Of a DNA stretch of 64,000 nucleotides, positions 50,810 through 60,011 are shown in pieces (the first letter of the stretch is position 1; each line of letters opens with the position of its first letter). The stretch covers positions 868,001 to 932,000 of the forward strand of contig NZ_AP025463.1 in the NCBI RefSeq assembly GCF_024347335.1. Direction: 5' to 3'. The stretch comes from Vibrio celticus (lineage in GTDB: Bacteria > Pseudomonadota > Gammaproteobacteria > Enterobacterales > Vibrionaceae). The notes under the pieces are model-generated. The model had not been told where the DNA came from. It made no database searches and saw only the letters and a list, made by a program, of their open reading frames with translations. Position numbers and translations under genes: made by a program.

Positions 50810-51150
50810 CCAAAAAACTGTACTGCAAGCGAGTGAATTCATTGGCGAGAGGTACCGAATTAGATGGTCATGTTCTAGATGAAATGTGGGAAAGTAAGAC
50901 CTCACCAACCGATGCAGCGAAAGCCATACAGCCTGGTGATAACCATTTTGAAGGTGCTCCTTGGCTATCACGTTATCTCAGTCGAAAATAAAACGATTCT
51001 CTAATTCCTACTTCTTCAATTCTTACCTTCAAGGTAACTTAAGCCACGTCAAGCCAAACCAAACACCTCCGGTGCGAAGTCATTCTTGATTCGCGCCGGC
51101 TCACTAAACCTGCCATAATTCGCCTTCTCTTTTTCTAAACTTCGTACTCT

Positions 51151-53079
51151 ATGATATCTAAAACGTTTTCTGCTGATGGCGCTCTGGGCAAAGCTATCCC
51201 TGGGTTTCAACCAAGACAAGCTCAGTTAGACATGGCTGAAGCGGTTTCACAAGCTATTGAAAATCAAAGCCAGTTGGTTGTTGAGGCTGGAACAGGTACT
51301 GGTAAGACGTTTGCTTACTTAGTGCCAGCGCTGCTTAGTGGCAAGAAAACCATCATTAGTACGGGGTCTAAAAACCTTCAAGAACAGCTGTTTCACCGAG
51401 ATTTACCCTTGATGGTCGATGCGCTTGGCTTTTATGGTCAGGTTGCGTTACTCAAAGGGCGTTCAAACTATTTGTGTTTGGACAGGCTCAGCCGTCAAAT
51501 GATCGAGAGTCATGGCGCTCATACCGACCCAACGGTACTGGCTCAGTTAGTCAAAGTTCGTAGTTGGTCGTCATCCACTCAAACGGGTGATTTGGGCGAT
51601 TGTGATGATATCGCTGAAGACAGCCCGGTTATCCCGACGATTACCTCGACCAATGATAATTGCTTAGGTAAGGAGTGCCCAAGCTACACTGATTGCTTCG
51701 TGCTTAAAGCGCGTAAAAAAGCGATGGACTCTGATGTTGTCGTGGTAAACCACCATTTGTTCTTAGCGGATTTAGCGATTAAAGAGACCGGATTCGGTGA
51801 GCTGATTCCTGAAGCCGATGTGTTTATTTTCGATGAAGCGCATCAACTTCCCGATATCGCCAGCCAGTACTTCGGACAATCGGTTTCCAGTCGACAGATC
51901 CAAGAGCTAGCCAAAGACATTGAAATCGCTTACCGAACTGAAGCCAAAGACATGCGTCAGCTACAGAAAGTAGGGGATAGGCTCGTTCAATCGTCAGCCG
52001 ATCTGCGTATTGTGCTTGGTGATACCGGCTTTCGTGGTAACTGGCGCGAAGCCTTGAAATCCGAGTCGATTGCACGCGAATTGGTTCGTTTGCAAGATGC
52101 TCTGCAACTTGCGGTTGATGTATTGAAGTTAGCGCTTGGGCGAAGCCAACTGTTAGACACGGCTTTCGAACGCGCAAATATGATTAAGTCGCGTATCGAA
52201 CGTGTGTGCGATGTGTCGATCACTGGCTATTCGTATTGGTATGACACTACACCGCGCCACTTTGCTTTGCACATCACACCGCTTTCTGTCGCCGATAAAT
52301 TCCACGAACAGATTGAACTGAAGCCGGGCGCGTGGGTATTTACCTCCGCAACCTTGGCGGTATCGGATGATTTCGACCATTTCACCTCACGCTTGGGACT
52401 AAAACCGTCGGCACAGTTTTCACTGCCGAGCCCGTTTGACTATCCGAATCAGGCGCGCTTGTGTGTTCCTCGATATCTTCCTGAACCGAATAGCCCAGGC
52501 TTAGCCGATAAGTTAGTAAGAATGCTGACCCCAGTGATTGAGCAAAACCAAGGTCGTTGTTTCTTCTTGTGTACTTCACACAGCATGATGAAAGAGTTGG
52601 GGGAGCGATTCCGAGAAACCCTCACGGTTCCCGTTCTATTACAAGGTGAGACAAGTAAGCAAAAAACCTTAGCCGAGTTCATGGAATTGGGTAACGCATT
52701 GCTTGTGGCGACAGGTGCTTTCTGGGAGGGGATAGATGTTAGGGGCGACGCATTAAGCTGTGTTATCATCGATAAATTGCCCTTTACGGCCCCTGATGAC
52801 CCTTTACTTAAGGCTCGAATCGAGGACTGTAAATTAAAAGGGGGTGATCCTTTTGCACAGGTACAGTTGCCAGACGCTGTGATTACCTTGAAACAAGGTG
52901 TCGGCCGATTGATACGTGACAAGCGCGATAATGGCGCTTTGATTATTTGCGATAACCGATTGGTGACTCGCGATTACGGTGGCATATTTTTGGCGAGTTT
53001 ACCGCCTATCCCACGTACCCGTGACTTAGGGGTCATTAAAGAATTCTTAGCTAAAGACCATTCAACCGCTGCTGATTAA
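51151..53079 (+). CDS. yoaA: DinG-family ATP-dependent helicase YoaA
   Basis: XPD/DinG-type 5'-3' DNA helicase involved in repair; in E. coli YoaA pairs with the clamp-loader subunit HolC. The 642 residues have Walker A EAGTGTGKT (about 44-52), the DEAH box FDEAHQLPD near 228, and Fe-S cysteines: the one in NYLCLDRL and those of NCLGKECPSYTDCF. The C-terminal helicase half has GAFWEGIDVRGD and the motif VI segment QGVGRLIRD. It lies 59 bases upstream of tsaB, the E. coli order. Confidence 0.94.
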   Translation: MISKTFSADGALGKAIPGFQPRQAQLDMAEAVSQAIENQSQLVVEAGTGTGKTFAYLVPALLSGKKTIISTGSKNLQEQLFHRDLPLMVDALGFYGQVALLKGRSNYLCLDRLSRQMIESHGAHTDPTVLAQLVKVRSWSSSTQTGDLGDCDDIAEDSPVIPTITSTNDNCLGKECPSYTDCFVLKARKKAMDSDVVVVNHHLFLADLAIKETGFGELIPEADVFIFDEAHQLPDIASQYFGQSVSSRQIQELAKDIEIAYRTEAKDMRQLQKVGDRLVQSSADLRIVLGDTGFRGNWREALKSESIARELVRLQDALQLAVDVLKLALGRSQLLDTAFERANMIKSRIERVCDVSITGYSYWYDTTPRHFALHITPLSVADKFHEQIELKPGAWVFTSATLAVSDDFDHFTSRLGLKPSAQFSLPSPFDYPNQARLCVPRYLPEPNSPGLADKLVRMLTPVIEQNQGRCFFLCTSHSMMKELGERFRETLTVPVLLQGETSKQKTLAEFMELGNALLVATGAFWEGIDVRGDALSCVIIDKLPFTAPDDPLLKARIEDCKLKGGDPFAQVQLPDAVITLKQGVGRLIRDKRDNGALIICDNRLVTRDYGGIFLASLPPIPRTRDLGVIKEFLAKDHSTAAD

Positions 53080-53138
53080 TTGGCATTGTTGAGTTTAGCC
53101 ATTATTTTTAGATTAGATAACAGATATTTGAGACACAA

Positions 53139-53840
53139 ATGAGCGCGAAAATTCTTGCAGTAGATACCGCAACTGAAAACTGTTCAGTTGCATTAGTAAT
53201 GGGTGACCAGGTGTTCGCACGTAGCGAAGAGGCTCCTCGAGACCATACAAAAAAAATTCTACCTATGGTGGATGAAGTACTGAAAGAAGCGAATGTCGCT
53301 TTAACCGAGATCGATGCTATCGCATTTGGCCAAGGCCCAGGCAGTTTCACGGGTGTACGTATTGGTATTGGTATTGCTCAAGGCTTAGCTTTTGGTGCTG
53401 ATTTACCGATGATCGGTGTCTCAACACTGGCAGCGATGGCGCAAGGCAGTTACCGTAAATTTGGTGAAACTCACGTTGCGACAGCGATTGATGCGCGTAT
53501 GAGTGAAGTATACTGGGCTCGTTACAGCCGTGAAGATGATGGTCGCTGGACTGCGATTGATGCCGAATGTGTCACGCCACCAAGTGAATTGGCGGCGCAG
53601 TTAGAAGCGGATTCTGAAACATGGGCGAAAGTCGGTACTGGTTGGGAAGCGTATGCAGAGCACATGGATACACTAGCGATCAACACCAAAGCGTGTGAAG
53701 TGCTATTCCCAGAAGCTCAAGATATGGCGTTCCTTGCTCAATTCGCTTATGCAGAAGGTAAAGCGGTTGCAGCAGAAGAGTCTGAGCCAGTTTATCTTCG
53801 TGACAAAGTGACTTGGAAGAAACTGCCAGGTCGCGAATAA
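53139..53840 (+). CDS. tsaB: tRNA t6A biosynthesis protein TsaB
   Basis: Partner of TsaD in forming N6-threonylcarbamoyladenosine at position 37 of ANN-decoding tRNAs. The 233-residue protein starts ILAVDTATENCSVAL and has the ASKHA-family motif FGQGPGSFTGVRIGIG (about 66-81) and IDARMSEVYWARY. It lacks the metal-binding histidines of TsaD, as expected. Probably co-transcribed with yoaA. Confidence 0.95.
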   Translation: MSAKILAVDTATENCSVALVMGDQVFARSEEAPRDHTKKILPMVDEVLKEANVALTEIDAIAFGQGPGSFTGVRIGIGIAQGLAFGADLPMIGVSTLAAMAQGSYRKFGETHVATAIDARMSEVYWARYSREDDGRWTAIDAECVTPPSELAAQLEADSETWAKVGTGWEAYAEHMDTLAINTKACEVLFPEAQDMAFLAQFAYAEGKAVAAEESEPVYLRDKVTWKKLPGRE

Positions 53841-53912
53841 TTTTTACAAGGTTCTGATGCAAATTAGGTCTAAATGCGTATTATTTAGATTTGAGAGGGC
53901 AGATATTTAGTC

Positions 53913-54218
53913 ATGGTATCAATTAACAACTTACCTCCTTCTTCGATAGGCAGCACGTCTAAGCCGAATCGAATTAAAAAGAAGGAGCAGGCAAAAAAAT
54001 CTGATGCCAGCACTGCGGTTGGGCAACCGACTAAGGTGGCTAATGCTGTTTCTCATTCTATTCGTCAAGTTAAAGAGTCTGAACTGCACAAGGCTCAAAT
54101 CCAGTATGATCTTCCAGAAGGCCGAGGACGTAAGGCTATGGAAGAGTATATGGATGTAATGAATCAGGCGAAGAAAGAAGAACTTGCAAAGCTTATCGGT
54201 GTCGACATCTACATCTAG
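53913..54218 (+). CDS. Conserved-looking hypothetical protein
   Basis: A 101-residue basic, Ser/Lys-rich protein that I do not recognise. The N-terminal half (1-50) is low-complexity and likely disordered (KPNRIKKKEQAKKSDAST). The C-terminal half is predicted helical and charged (GRKAMEEYMDVMNQAKKEELAKLI) and ends in hydrophobic GVDIYI. There is no signal peptide. It sits tightly between tsaB (72 bases) and slp (35 bases) on the same strand, which with typical codon use argues for a real gene. A coiled-coil partner-binding role is possible but unsupported. E. coli lacks a gene here. Confidence 0.6.
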   Translation: MVSINNLPPSSIGSTSKPNRIKKKEQAKKSDASTAVGQPTKVANAVSHSIRQVKESELHKAQIQYDLPEGRGRKAMEEYMDVMNQAKKEELAKLIGVDIYI

Positions 54219-54253
54219 AGCTTCTTATTAATGCCTGTTTAAGGACCAGAACC

Positions 54254-54814
54254 ATGTCAAATTATCTCTCTAAATTACGCTTAATAGCCTTTTCTATTGG
54301 TGTCTTGATACTTGCCGGGTGTTCATCACTTCCTAGCGAGCTTGAAGCAAAATCAGAGCCTGTGATTAGCAATTACCAACAATGGGTCGACCAACTACCG
54401 GATGCGAAAAGTGTTCGATTAGGTGGCGTTATCTCTAAAGTGACCAACTTGAAAGACAGGACTCGAATCGAAGTCGCTAATATGCCGATTTCGAGTAGCG
54501 GTAAGCCAGATCTGGACGCAGAGCCAAGCGGACGTTTTGTTGGTTATATTGAAGGGTATGTTGAGCCTCTAAGTTTTGCAGAAGGCCGTCTGATTACACT
54601 GGTTGGTCAGTCAAGCGGAAGTGAAGATGGAAAAATAGGGGAATACCCTTACACCTTCCCTGTAATGAAAGTGGACAATCAACGACTGTGGAACATAACT
54701 GAGCGCGTGGTTGTTAACGATTTTGCACCGACCTACTACTCGTGCAGAAGTTTACATTGTCGCAGTTTTCAAACGATGCCAAGACAAGGTCGAGTGATAC
54801 AAGACGTAGAGTAA
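54254..54814 (+). CDS. Slp-family outer membrane lipoprotein (YeaY-like)
   Basis: A 186-residue lipoprotein with a type II signal peptide (ILAGC lipobox, mature Cys near residue 23) and Ser-Ser after it, favouring outer membrane sorting. The rest matches the Slp/YeaY family pattern: VRLGGVISKVTN, TRIEVANMPI, GRFVGYIEGYVEP and VGQSSGSEDGKIGEYPYTFPV. The role is unclear; E. coli Slp is induced on starvation. AAGGA precedes the start. The tsaB-yeaY-fadD context matches E. coli. Confidence 0.87.
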   Translation: MSNYLSKLRLIAFSIGVLILAGCSSLPSELEAKSEPVISNYQQWVDQLPDAKSVRLGGVISKVTNLKDRTRIEVANMPISSSGKPDLDAEPSGRFVGYIEGYVEPLSFAEGRLITLVGQSSGSEDGKIGEYPYTFPVMKVDNQRLWNITERVVVNDFAPTYYSCRSLHCRSFQTMPRQGRVIQDVE

Positions 54815-54863
54815 TTAACTTGATTCGACGTTGATTGCGCAAACAGATGGAACTACATGTTTG

Positions 54864-55715
54864 ATGATTGAAAAGTCATACTCCCTCGCGAGCGGGACGC
54901 TTGCAACACAACAGATTGGCAACCCACAAACGACCGCAGCGACGGTCGTTTTTATTCATGGGTGGTTGGATAATTCGTCCAGCTTTAATCAGGTTATGCA
55001 GCAAGTCGCCAAGTTTGCGCCCAATGCTCACCTTGTCGCTATCGATCTCTTCGGACACGGCTTCTCGTCGCACAAATCGGGAAGTTACTACCCATTTCAT
55101 GATTATATTGATGACTTGCATCAGTTGGTGACTAAATTATCGCCAAACAGACTGGTACTGGTAGGACATTCACTTGGTGCATTGATAGCAAGTTGCTATA
55201 GTGCCGCCTTTCCTGAAAAGGTGTCAGGATTAATTCAAATTGAAGGTCACGGACCTCTTTCTGAAGCTCCCCACGAAACAGTCTCTCGCTTGAGGGATGG
55301 GGTACTCAGTCGTCTTCGACAGCGAAGAAAGCCTTCACGTCCTCTGGCAAGCCTTGAGGATGCTATTAAGCTGAGAGCTCACGCCAACCAAATTAATGCT
55401 GAATTAATCGCTCCTATTGTTGAGCGAGGTATTGTCGAGTTCGAGAACTCTTGGCAATGGCGATGCGACCCTAATCTAAAATGTGACTCGTTATATCGAA
55501 TGTCACAGGCGCACGCTGAAGCGATTATGGTGGCTATTGAATGCCCTCAATTAATAATCCTAGGGAATGATGGATTCCGACATTTGCAGCATAATCGCTA
55601 CAAATCAGTGCATAGTCCTCTGCATATAGAGACTGTTCCTGGCGGACATCATTGTCATTTAGAGAGCCCAGAGCTAGTTTCAGAGCTAATTCTTGGTGTA
55701 GTTAACAAAATTTAA
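54864..55715 (+). CDS. Alpha/beta hydrolase
   Basis: A 283-residue cytosolic hydrolase with HGWLDNSSSF (oxyanion loop), the nucleophile elbow GHSLGAL (Ser near 109), and a C-terminal GGHHCHLESPE holding the catalytic His. The fold resembles serine esterases close to MEST/epoxide hydrolase-like enzymes. The substrate is unknown. The ATG at 54864 is preferred; a TTG at 54831 would add 11 residues, but neither has a good ribosome site. It lies between slp and fadD, a position empty in E. coli, which may hint at a lipid or acyl substrate. Confidence 0.78.
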   Translation: MIEKSYSLASGTLATQQIGNPQTTAATVVFIHGWLDNSSSFNQVMQQVAKFAPNAHLVAIDLFGHGFSSHKSGSYYPFHDYIDDLHQLVTKLSPNRLVLVGHSLGALIASCYSAAFPEKVSGLIQIEGHGPLSEAPHETVSRLRDGVLSRLRQRRKPSRPLASLEDAIKLRAHANQINAELIAPIVERGIVEFENSWQWRCDPNLKCDSLYRMSQAHAEAIMVAIECPQLIILGNDGFRHLQHNRYKSVHSPLHIETVPGGHHCHLESPELVSELILGVVNKI

Positions 55716-55821
55716 ACAAGTGTTTGAGCCTTTTAGTGCTCATGCACTAAAGCTGTGCTGTAATACCGCAATGATAAAAAGCGGCGAAGCAGTCGCCAGC
55801 TGATAAACGAGGAGTAACATC

Positions 55822-57516
55822 GTGGATAAACCTTGGCTTTCACGTTATCCAAGTGACGTACCAGAAACGATCAACCCAGATCAGTACCCATCTCTTGTAG
55901 AAATGTTTGAACAGTCGGTACAGAAGTACGCGGACCAACCTGCATTCGAGAACATGGGCTCGATTATGACATTCCGTAAGCTTGAAGAGCGCAGCCGTGC
56001 TTTTGCTGCTTACCTGCAGAATGACTTGAAACTGAAGAAGGGCGATCGCGTCGCGCTAATGATGCCAAACCTACTGCAATACCCGATTGCACTATTTGGT
56101 GTATTGCGTGCCGGTATGATTGCAGTGAACGTCAACCCACTGTACACACCTCGTGAGCTTGAACATCAACTGAACGATTCTGGTGCAAAGGCGATTGTTA
56201 TCGTATCTAACTTTGCGAGCACGCTAGAGAAAGTCGTTGATAACACGCCGGTTAAACACGTAGTTCTAACTAGCCTAGGGCAAATGCTGCCACGCGCGAA
56301 AGGGACAATTGTCGACTTCGTAGTGAAATACGTAAAAGGCATGGTACCTAAGTATGATCTGCCGGGTGCTATCTCATTCAGAAAAGCGCTGCACAAAGGT
56401 CGTCGTCTTCAATATGTGAAGCCGTTCATGGCGGGTGATGACATCGCGTTTCTACAGTACACAGGTGGTACTACGGGTGTAGCGAAGGGCGCAATCCTAA
56501 CGCACCGCAATATGATTGCGAACGTACTGCAAGCGAAAGGGGCTTACGGTCCTGTTCTGCAAGAAGGTCGCGAGTTGGTTGTAACGGCATTGCCGCTTTA
56601 CCACGTATTTGCACTGACGGTGAACTGCTTACTGTTTGTTGAGATGGGTGGTCGTAACCTTCTAATCACTAACCCTCGTGACATTCCTGGCTTTATTAAA
56701 GAGCTACAAAAGGTTCCGTTTACTGCGATTACCGGTGTAAACACACTGTTTAATGCACTAGTTAATAACGAAGATTTCCACGAGTTGGATTTCAGTAACC
56801 TACGCCTATCTGTTGGCGGCGGCATGGCGGTTCAACGCGCTGTTGCTGAGCAATGGAAGAAAGCGACAGGCATTCACCTATTGGAAGGCTATGGCTTAAC
56901 CGAGTGTTCTCCATTGGTAACAGGTAACCCATACGACCTTAAAGACTACACAGGTGCTATTGGCCTACCTGTACCATCGACAGAAGTTCGTATTATTGAT
57001 GACGAAGGCAAGGTTATTGCTAATGACCAAGTAGGCGAACTACAAGTTCGTGGCCCTCAAGTGATGCAAGGCTACTGGCAGCGCCCTGAAGCGACTAAAG
57101 ATGTGATCGATCAAGACGGTTGGTTATCGACAGGTGACATCGTTAAGTTTGATGACGAAGGCTTGTTGTACATCGTAGACCGTAAGAAAGACATGATTCT
57201 TGTATCAGGCTTCAACGTCTACCCGAACGAGATTGAAGACGTAGTGGCTCTGCACGGTAAAGTGCTAGAAGTAGCAGCTATCGGCCAGCCTCATGAAGTG
57301 TCTGGTGAGTTAGTTAAGATTTACGTGGTTAAGCGTGACCCTAGCCTGACTAAAGAAGACATTATCGCGCACTGTCGTGAGCACCTAACGGGTTACAAGA
57401 TCCCTAAATTAGTCGAGTTCAGAGATGATCTTCCAAAGACTAACGTAGGTAAGATCTTACGCCGCGTACTGCGTGAAGAAAACGATGCAGAACTTGCGAA
57501 ACGCGCTAGCGAATAA
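55822..57516 (+). CDS. fadD: Long-chain fatty acid-CoA ligase
   Basis: Activates long-chain fatty acids with ATP and CoA at the inner membrane for beta-oxidation. The 564-residue AMP-forming ligase has the P-loop QYTGGTTGVAKGA (about 212-224), the adenine motif EGYGLTECSPL near 355, STGD near 435, the hinge DRKKDMILVSGFN and the C-terminal Lys in TNVGKILRR. It starts at GTG behind GAGGAG (55809-55814). A FadR site was looked for upstream but none was evident. Confidence 0.96.
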   Translation: MDKPWLSRYPSDVPETINPDQYPSLVEMFEQSVQKYADQPAFENMGSIMTFRKLEERSRAFAAYLQNDLKLKKGDRVALMMPNLLQYPIALFGVLRAGMIAVNVNPLYTPRELEHQLNDSGAKAIVIVSNFASTLEKVVDNTPVKHVVLTSLGQMLPRAKGTIVDFVVKYVKGMVPKYDLPGAISFRKALHKGRRLQYVKPFMAGDDIAFLQYTGGTTGVAKGAILTHRNMIANVLQAKGAYGPVLQEGRELVVTALPLYHVFALTVNCLLFVEMGGRNLLITNPRDIPGFIKELQKVPFTAITGVNTLFNALVNNEDFHELDFSNLRLSVGGGMAVQRAVAEQWKKATGIHLLEGYGLTECSPLVTGNPYDLKDYTGAIGLPVPSTEVRIIDDEGKVIANDQVGELQVRGPQVMQGYWQRPEATKDVIDQDGWLSTGDIVKFDDEGLLYIVDRKKDMILVSGFNVYPNEIEDVVALHGKVLEVAAIGQPHEVSGELVKIYVVKRDPSLTKEDIIAHCREHLTGYKIPKLVEFRDDLPKTNVGKILRRVLREENDAELAKRASE

Positions 57517-57659
57517 TTAGCCCGTTTACGAGAAAGCACTGCACCATAACCATAGAGGCGCTTAATCTAAGCGAGCGCTGAAAAATGGTGTTAGAATGCC
57601 GACAGTTAATGTCGGCATTTTTGTATCCGGCGATCAAATAGAAACCTGTGAGAGTTTTT

Positions 57660-58778
57660 GTGGATTATCAAATCATTACCCAATTGAAAGACCTTGAGCG
57701 AGTTTGCCAACAAGCACGTGAAGCCGATGTCGTTATGCTTGATACGGAGTTTGTTCGTACAAGAACCTATTACCCTCAATTAGGCTTAATTCAGTTATTT
57801 GATGGTGAAACGCTGTCACTGATTGACCCTATTGCTCTTGGTGAAATGACACCATTTGTTGGATTGTTGAAAGACGCTTCTGTTCTGAAAGTGCTGCATG
57901 CTTGCGGTGAAGATTTGGAAGTGTTCCAAAACGCATTTGGCTGCACACCAACCCCAATGGTTGATACACAGATCATGGCAGCTTTCTTAGGTCATGGTTT
58001 ATCAACGGGCTTTGCTGCTCTGGTTTCAGAGTTTGTTGGTGTTGATCTCGATAAGAGTGAATCGCGCACTGATTGGCTGGCGCGTCCGCTTTCTCAAAAG
58101 CAATTGGACTACGCAGCGGCAGATGTGCATTACCTAATGCCAATGTACAACAAGCTTCTAGAAAAAGTGATGGAAGCTGGCTGGTGGGAAGCGGCTCAGC
58201 AAGAGTCTGATTTACAAGTTGCCAAACGTATCCGTAAAGTAAACCCAGACACTGCCTACCTTGATATTAAAGGGGCGTGGCAGCTTAAACCTAAGCAGCT
58301 AGCGATCTTACGACCTTTAGCAACTTGGCGTTTAAAAGAAGCAATCAAGCGCGATTTGGCGCTGAACTTTGTCTTCAAAGAACAAGACTTATGGGCTGTG
58401 GCGCGTTTTGCGATGAAAGATCCTAAGCACATGGAGCAAGAAGGTTTCGATTACCGCTCTGTGCGTCGCCATGGTGCGAAGATCAGCTCAATTGTTAAGT
58501 TAGCTGAACATACACCAGAAGAAGAGTACCCAGCACCAGTAGAACGTCTAATGGACTTCCCTGGCTACAAGCAACTTTTCAAAGTGTTGAAAGATGAAGT
58601 TAAAACGGCATCACAGCACAGCGGTTTAGCGACGGAATTCTTGGCATCTAAAAAGCAACTTAACCAAGTGTTAAGCTGGGTGTGGAAGCACGATCGTAAC
58701 CCAGAGAAGCTGCCTGATGTTATGCAAGGCTGGCGTTTAGATGTGGTTGGCGAAAAGCTGAGTAAAGCGATCAAATAA
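57660..58778 (+). CDS. rnd: Ribonuclease D
   Basis: 3'-5' exoribonuclease that trims tRNA and small RNA precursors. The DEDDy catalytic residues are visible: Asp/Glu in MLDTEFVRTRTYYP (about residues 26-28), Asp in HACGEDLEVF near 81, and Tyr..Asp in YAAADVHYLM near 151-155. One HRDC domain follows (about 206-290). The GTG at 57660 is preferred over one at 57648, since GAGAG (57650-57654) precedes it and the E. coli N-terminus aligns here; the product is 372 residues. It ends convergent with minE as in E. coli. Confidence 0.93.
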   Translation: MDYQIITQLKDLERVCQQAREADVVMLDTEFVRTRTYYPQLGLIQLFDGETLSLIDPIALGEMTPFVGLLKDASVLKVLHACGEDLEVFQNAFGCTPTPMVDTQIMAAFLGHGLSTGFAALVSEFVGVDLDKSESRTDWLARPLSQKQLDYAAADVHYLMPMYNKLLEKVMEAGWWEAAQQESDLQVAKRIRKVNPDTAYLDIKGAWQLKPKQLAILRPLATWRLKEAIKRDLALNFVFKEQDLWAVARFAMKDPKHMEQEGFDYRSVRRHGAKISSIVKLAEHTPEEEYPAPVERLMDFPGYKQLFKVLKDEVKTASQHSGLATEFLASKKQLNQVLSWVWKHDRNPEKLPDVMQGWRLDVVGEKLSKAIK

Positions 58779-58830
58779 CCGCTTGCTGCTTTAAAGCCTA
58801 ACTTAGTTACAGCTATAAACTGCAGATACA

Positions 58831-58858
58831 AAAAAGAGAGCCTAGGCTCTCTTTTTTT
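58831..58858. terminator. Bidirectional terminator between rnd and minE
   Basis: AGAGAGC-CTAG-GCTCTCT flanked by A and T tracts, an efficient-looking two-way terminator for the convergent genes. Confidence 0.9.
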
Positions 58859-58907
58859 ATTCAATCAATACAAGCAAGTGTATTCCTGCCAATCTTGTTC
58901 AGAAAGA

Positions 58908-59171
58908 TTATCGCTCTTCTTCTGGAAGCTTAACATTCAGCTCTAGCACTGAGATGTCGTCATCTTTGTGTTCAAAAGTCAGATCAACCATTGATGGATC
59001 AACCTCAACGTATTTGGCTATACACTTCAAGATGTCTTCTTTTAGTTGCGGCAGGTAAGACGGCGCTGGGTCGTCATGGCTGCGTCGTTCGGCAACAATG
59101 ATCTGCAAACGTTCTTTGGCTAGATTTGCAGTGGTCTTTTTCTGTGGTCTAAAAAACTCTAATAATGACAT
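58908..59171 (-). CDS. minE: Cell division topological specificity factor MinE
   Basis: Displaces MinC and stimulates MinD ATPase, giving pole-to-pole oscillation and midcell division. The 87-residue protein has the membrane-binding N-terminus MSLLEFFRP, the anti-MinCD helix (ANLAKERLQIIVAERR, about 15-30) and a dimerising topological domain. It is the last gene of minCDE, 6 bases after minD. Confidence 0.96.
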   Translation of the reverse strand: MSLLEFFRPQKKTTANLAKERLQIIVAERRSHDDPAPSYLPQLKEDILKCIAKYVEVDPSMVDLTFEHKDDDISVLELNVKLPEEER

Positions 59172-59177
59172 TGTGCA

Positions 59178-59990
59178 TTAGCCCCCGAACAGTCGTTTGA
59201 AGATGCCTTTCTTCTGTTCCGTTAAGAAGCGGAAGTCAACTTGGCTACCCAGTAGTCGCTCTACAGTATCATTGTAAGCCATACCTGCGTCGGTTGCTTC
59301 GTCAAAGATAACGGGAACACCCTTGTTCGATGCATTCAGTACCGCTTGGCTCTCTGGAATCACGCCCAGTAGAGAGATGTGTAGGATCTCTTCAACGTCT
59401 TCAACACTTAGCATCTCACCTTGAGTTACGCGTGCTGGGTTGTAGCGAGTCAATAGAAGGTGTGTTTTCACTGGCTCTAAGCCGTCTTCTGAACGACGAG
59501 ATTTAGAGTCAAGAATACCTAGAATACGGTCTGAGTCGCGTACAGAAGAGACTTCAGGGTTAGTCGTTACAATCGCTTCATCAGCAAAGTACAACGCCAT
59601 TAGAGCGCCTTGTTCGATACCCGCAGGAGAATCACAGATGATGAAATCAAAGCCCATTTCATCTAGCTCATCAAATACGCGACGAACACCGTCTTTGGTT
59701 AGTGCATCTTTATCACGAGTTTGAGAAGCAGGAAGAATGAACAGGTTCTCTGTGCGCTTGTCTTTGATCATCGCTTGGTTCAGCGTGGCTTCACCATTGA
59801 TAACGTTAACGAAGTCGTACACAACACGACGCTCACAACCCATGATTAAATCTAGGTTACGCAGACCGATATCAAAGTCGATAACTGCGGTTTTCTTCCC
59901 TTTTAAAGCCAGACCTGAGGCAATAGCTGCACTAGAGGTCGTTTTGCCTACCCCGCCTTTACCTGACGTTACAACGATAATGCGTGCCAT
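59178..59990 (-). CDS. minD: Septum site-determining ATPase MinD
   Basis: Membrane-cycling ATPase of the Min system. The 270 residues have the deviant Walker A GKGGVGKTTSS (10-20, signature Lys), switch I and II (DFDIGLRNLDL, CDSPAGIEQGA), and the C-terminal amphipathic membrane helix KKGIFKRLFGG. Middle gene of minCDE, 21 bases after minC. Confidence 0.97.
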   Translation of the reverse strand: MARIIVVTSGKGGVGKTTSSAAIASGLALKGKKTAVIDFDIGLRNLDLIMGCERRVVYDFVNVINGEATLNQAMIKDKRTENLFILPASQTRDKDALTKDGVRRVFDELDEMGFDFIICDSPAGIEQGALMALYFADEAIVTTNPEVSSVRDSDRILGILDSKSRRSEDGLEPVKTHLLLTRYNPARVTQGEMLSVEDVEEILHISLLGVIPESQAVLNASNKGVPVIFDEATDAGMAYNDTVERLLGSQVDFRFLTEQKKGIFKRLFGG

Positions 59991-60011
59991 TCTGTTTTCC
60001 TTTTATTTCTC

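Larger units (their letters stand above)
49907..50991 (+). pseudogene. 66-residue ORF of unknown function split by an IS
   Basis: The ATG at 49907 follows AGAGGTG (49894-49900) and encodes MDKELLA before the IS. The rest resumes after the element and runs to the stop at 50991. Removing the IS with one target copy gives an uninterrupted 66-residue ORF starting MDKELLAKKLYCKRVNSLAR and ending PWLSRYLSRK. The protein is soluble-looking, charged, and resembles no family I know. In the present genome a longer shifted ORF (50716-50991) spans the IS end, but it would fuse IS sequence to the tail and is not a real gene. Confidence 0.75.

Noticed and set aside
50716..50991. 91-codon ORF crossing the right end of the IS
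   Set aside because: It fuses IS end sequence to the tail of the interrupted gene. Only the codons after 50810 belong to the original ORF.
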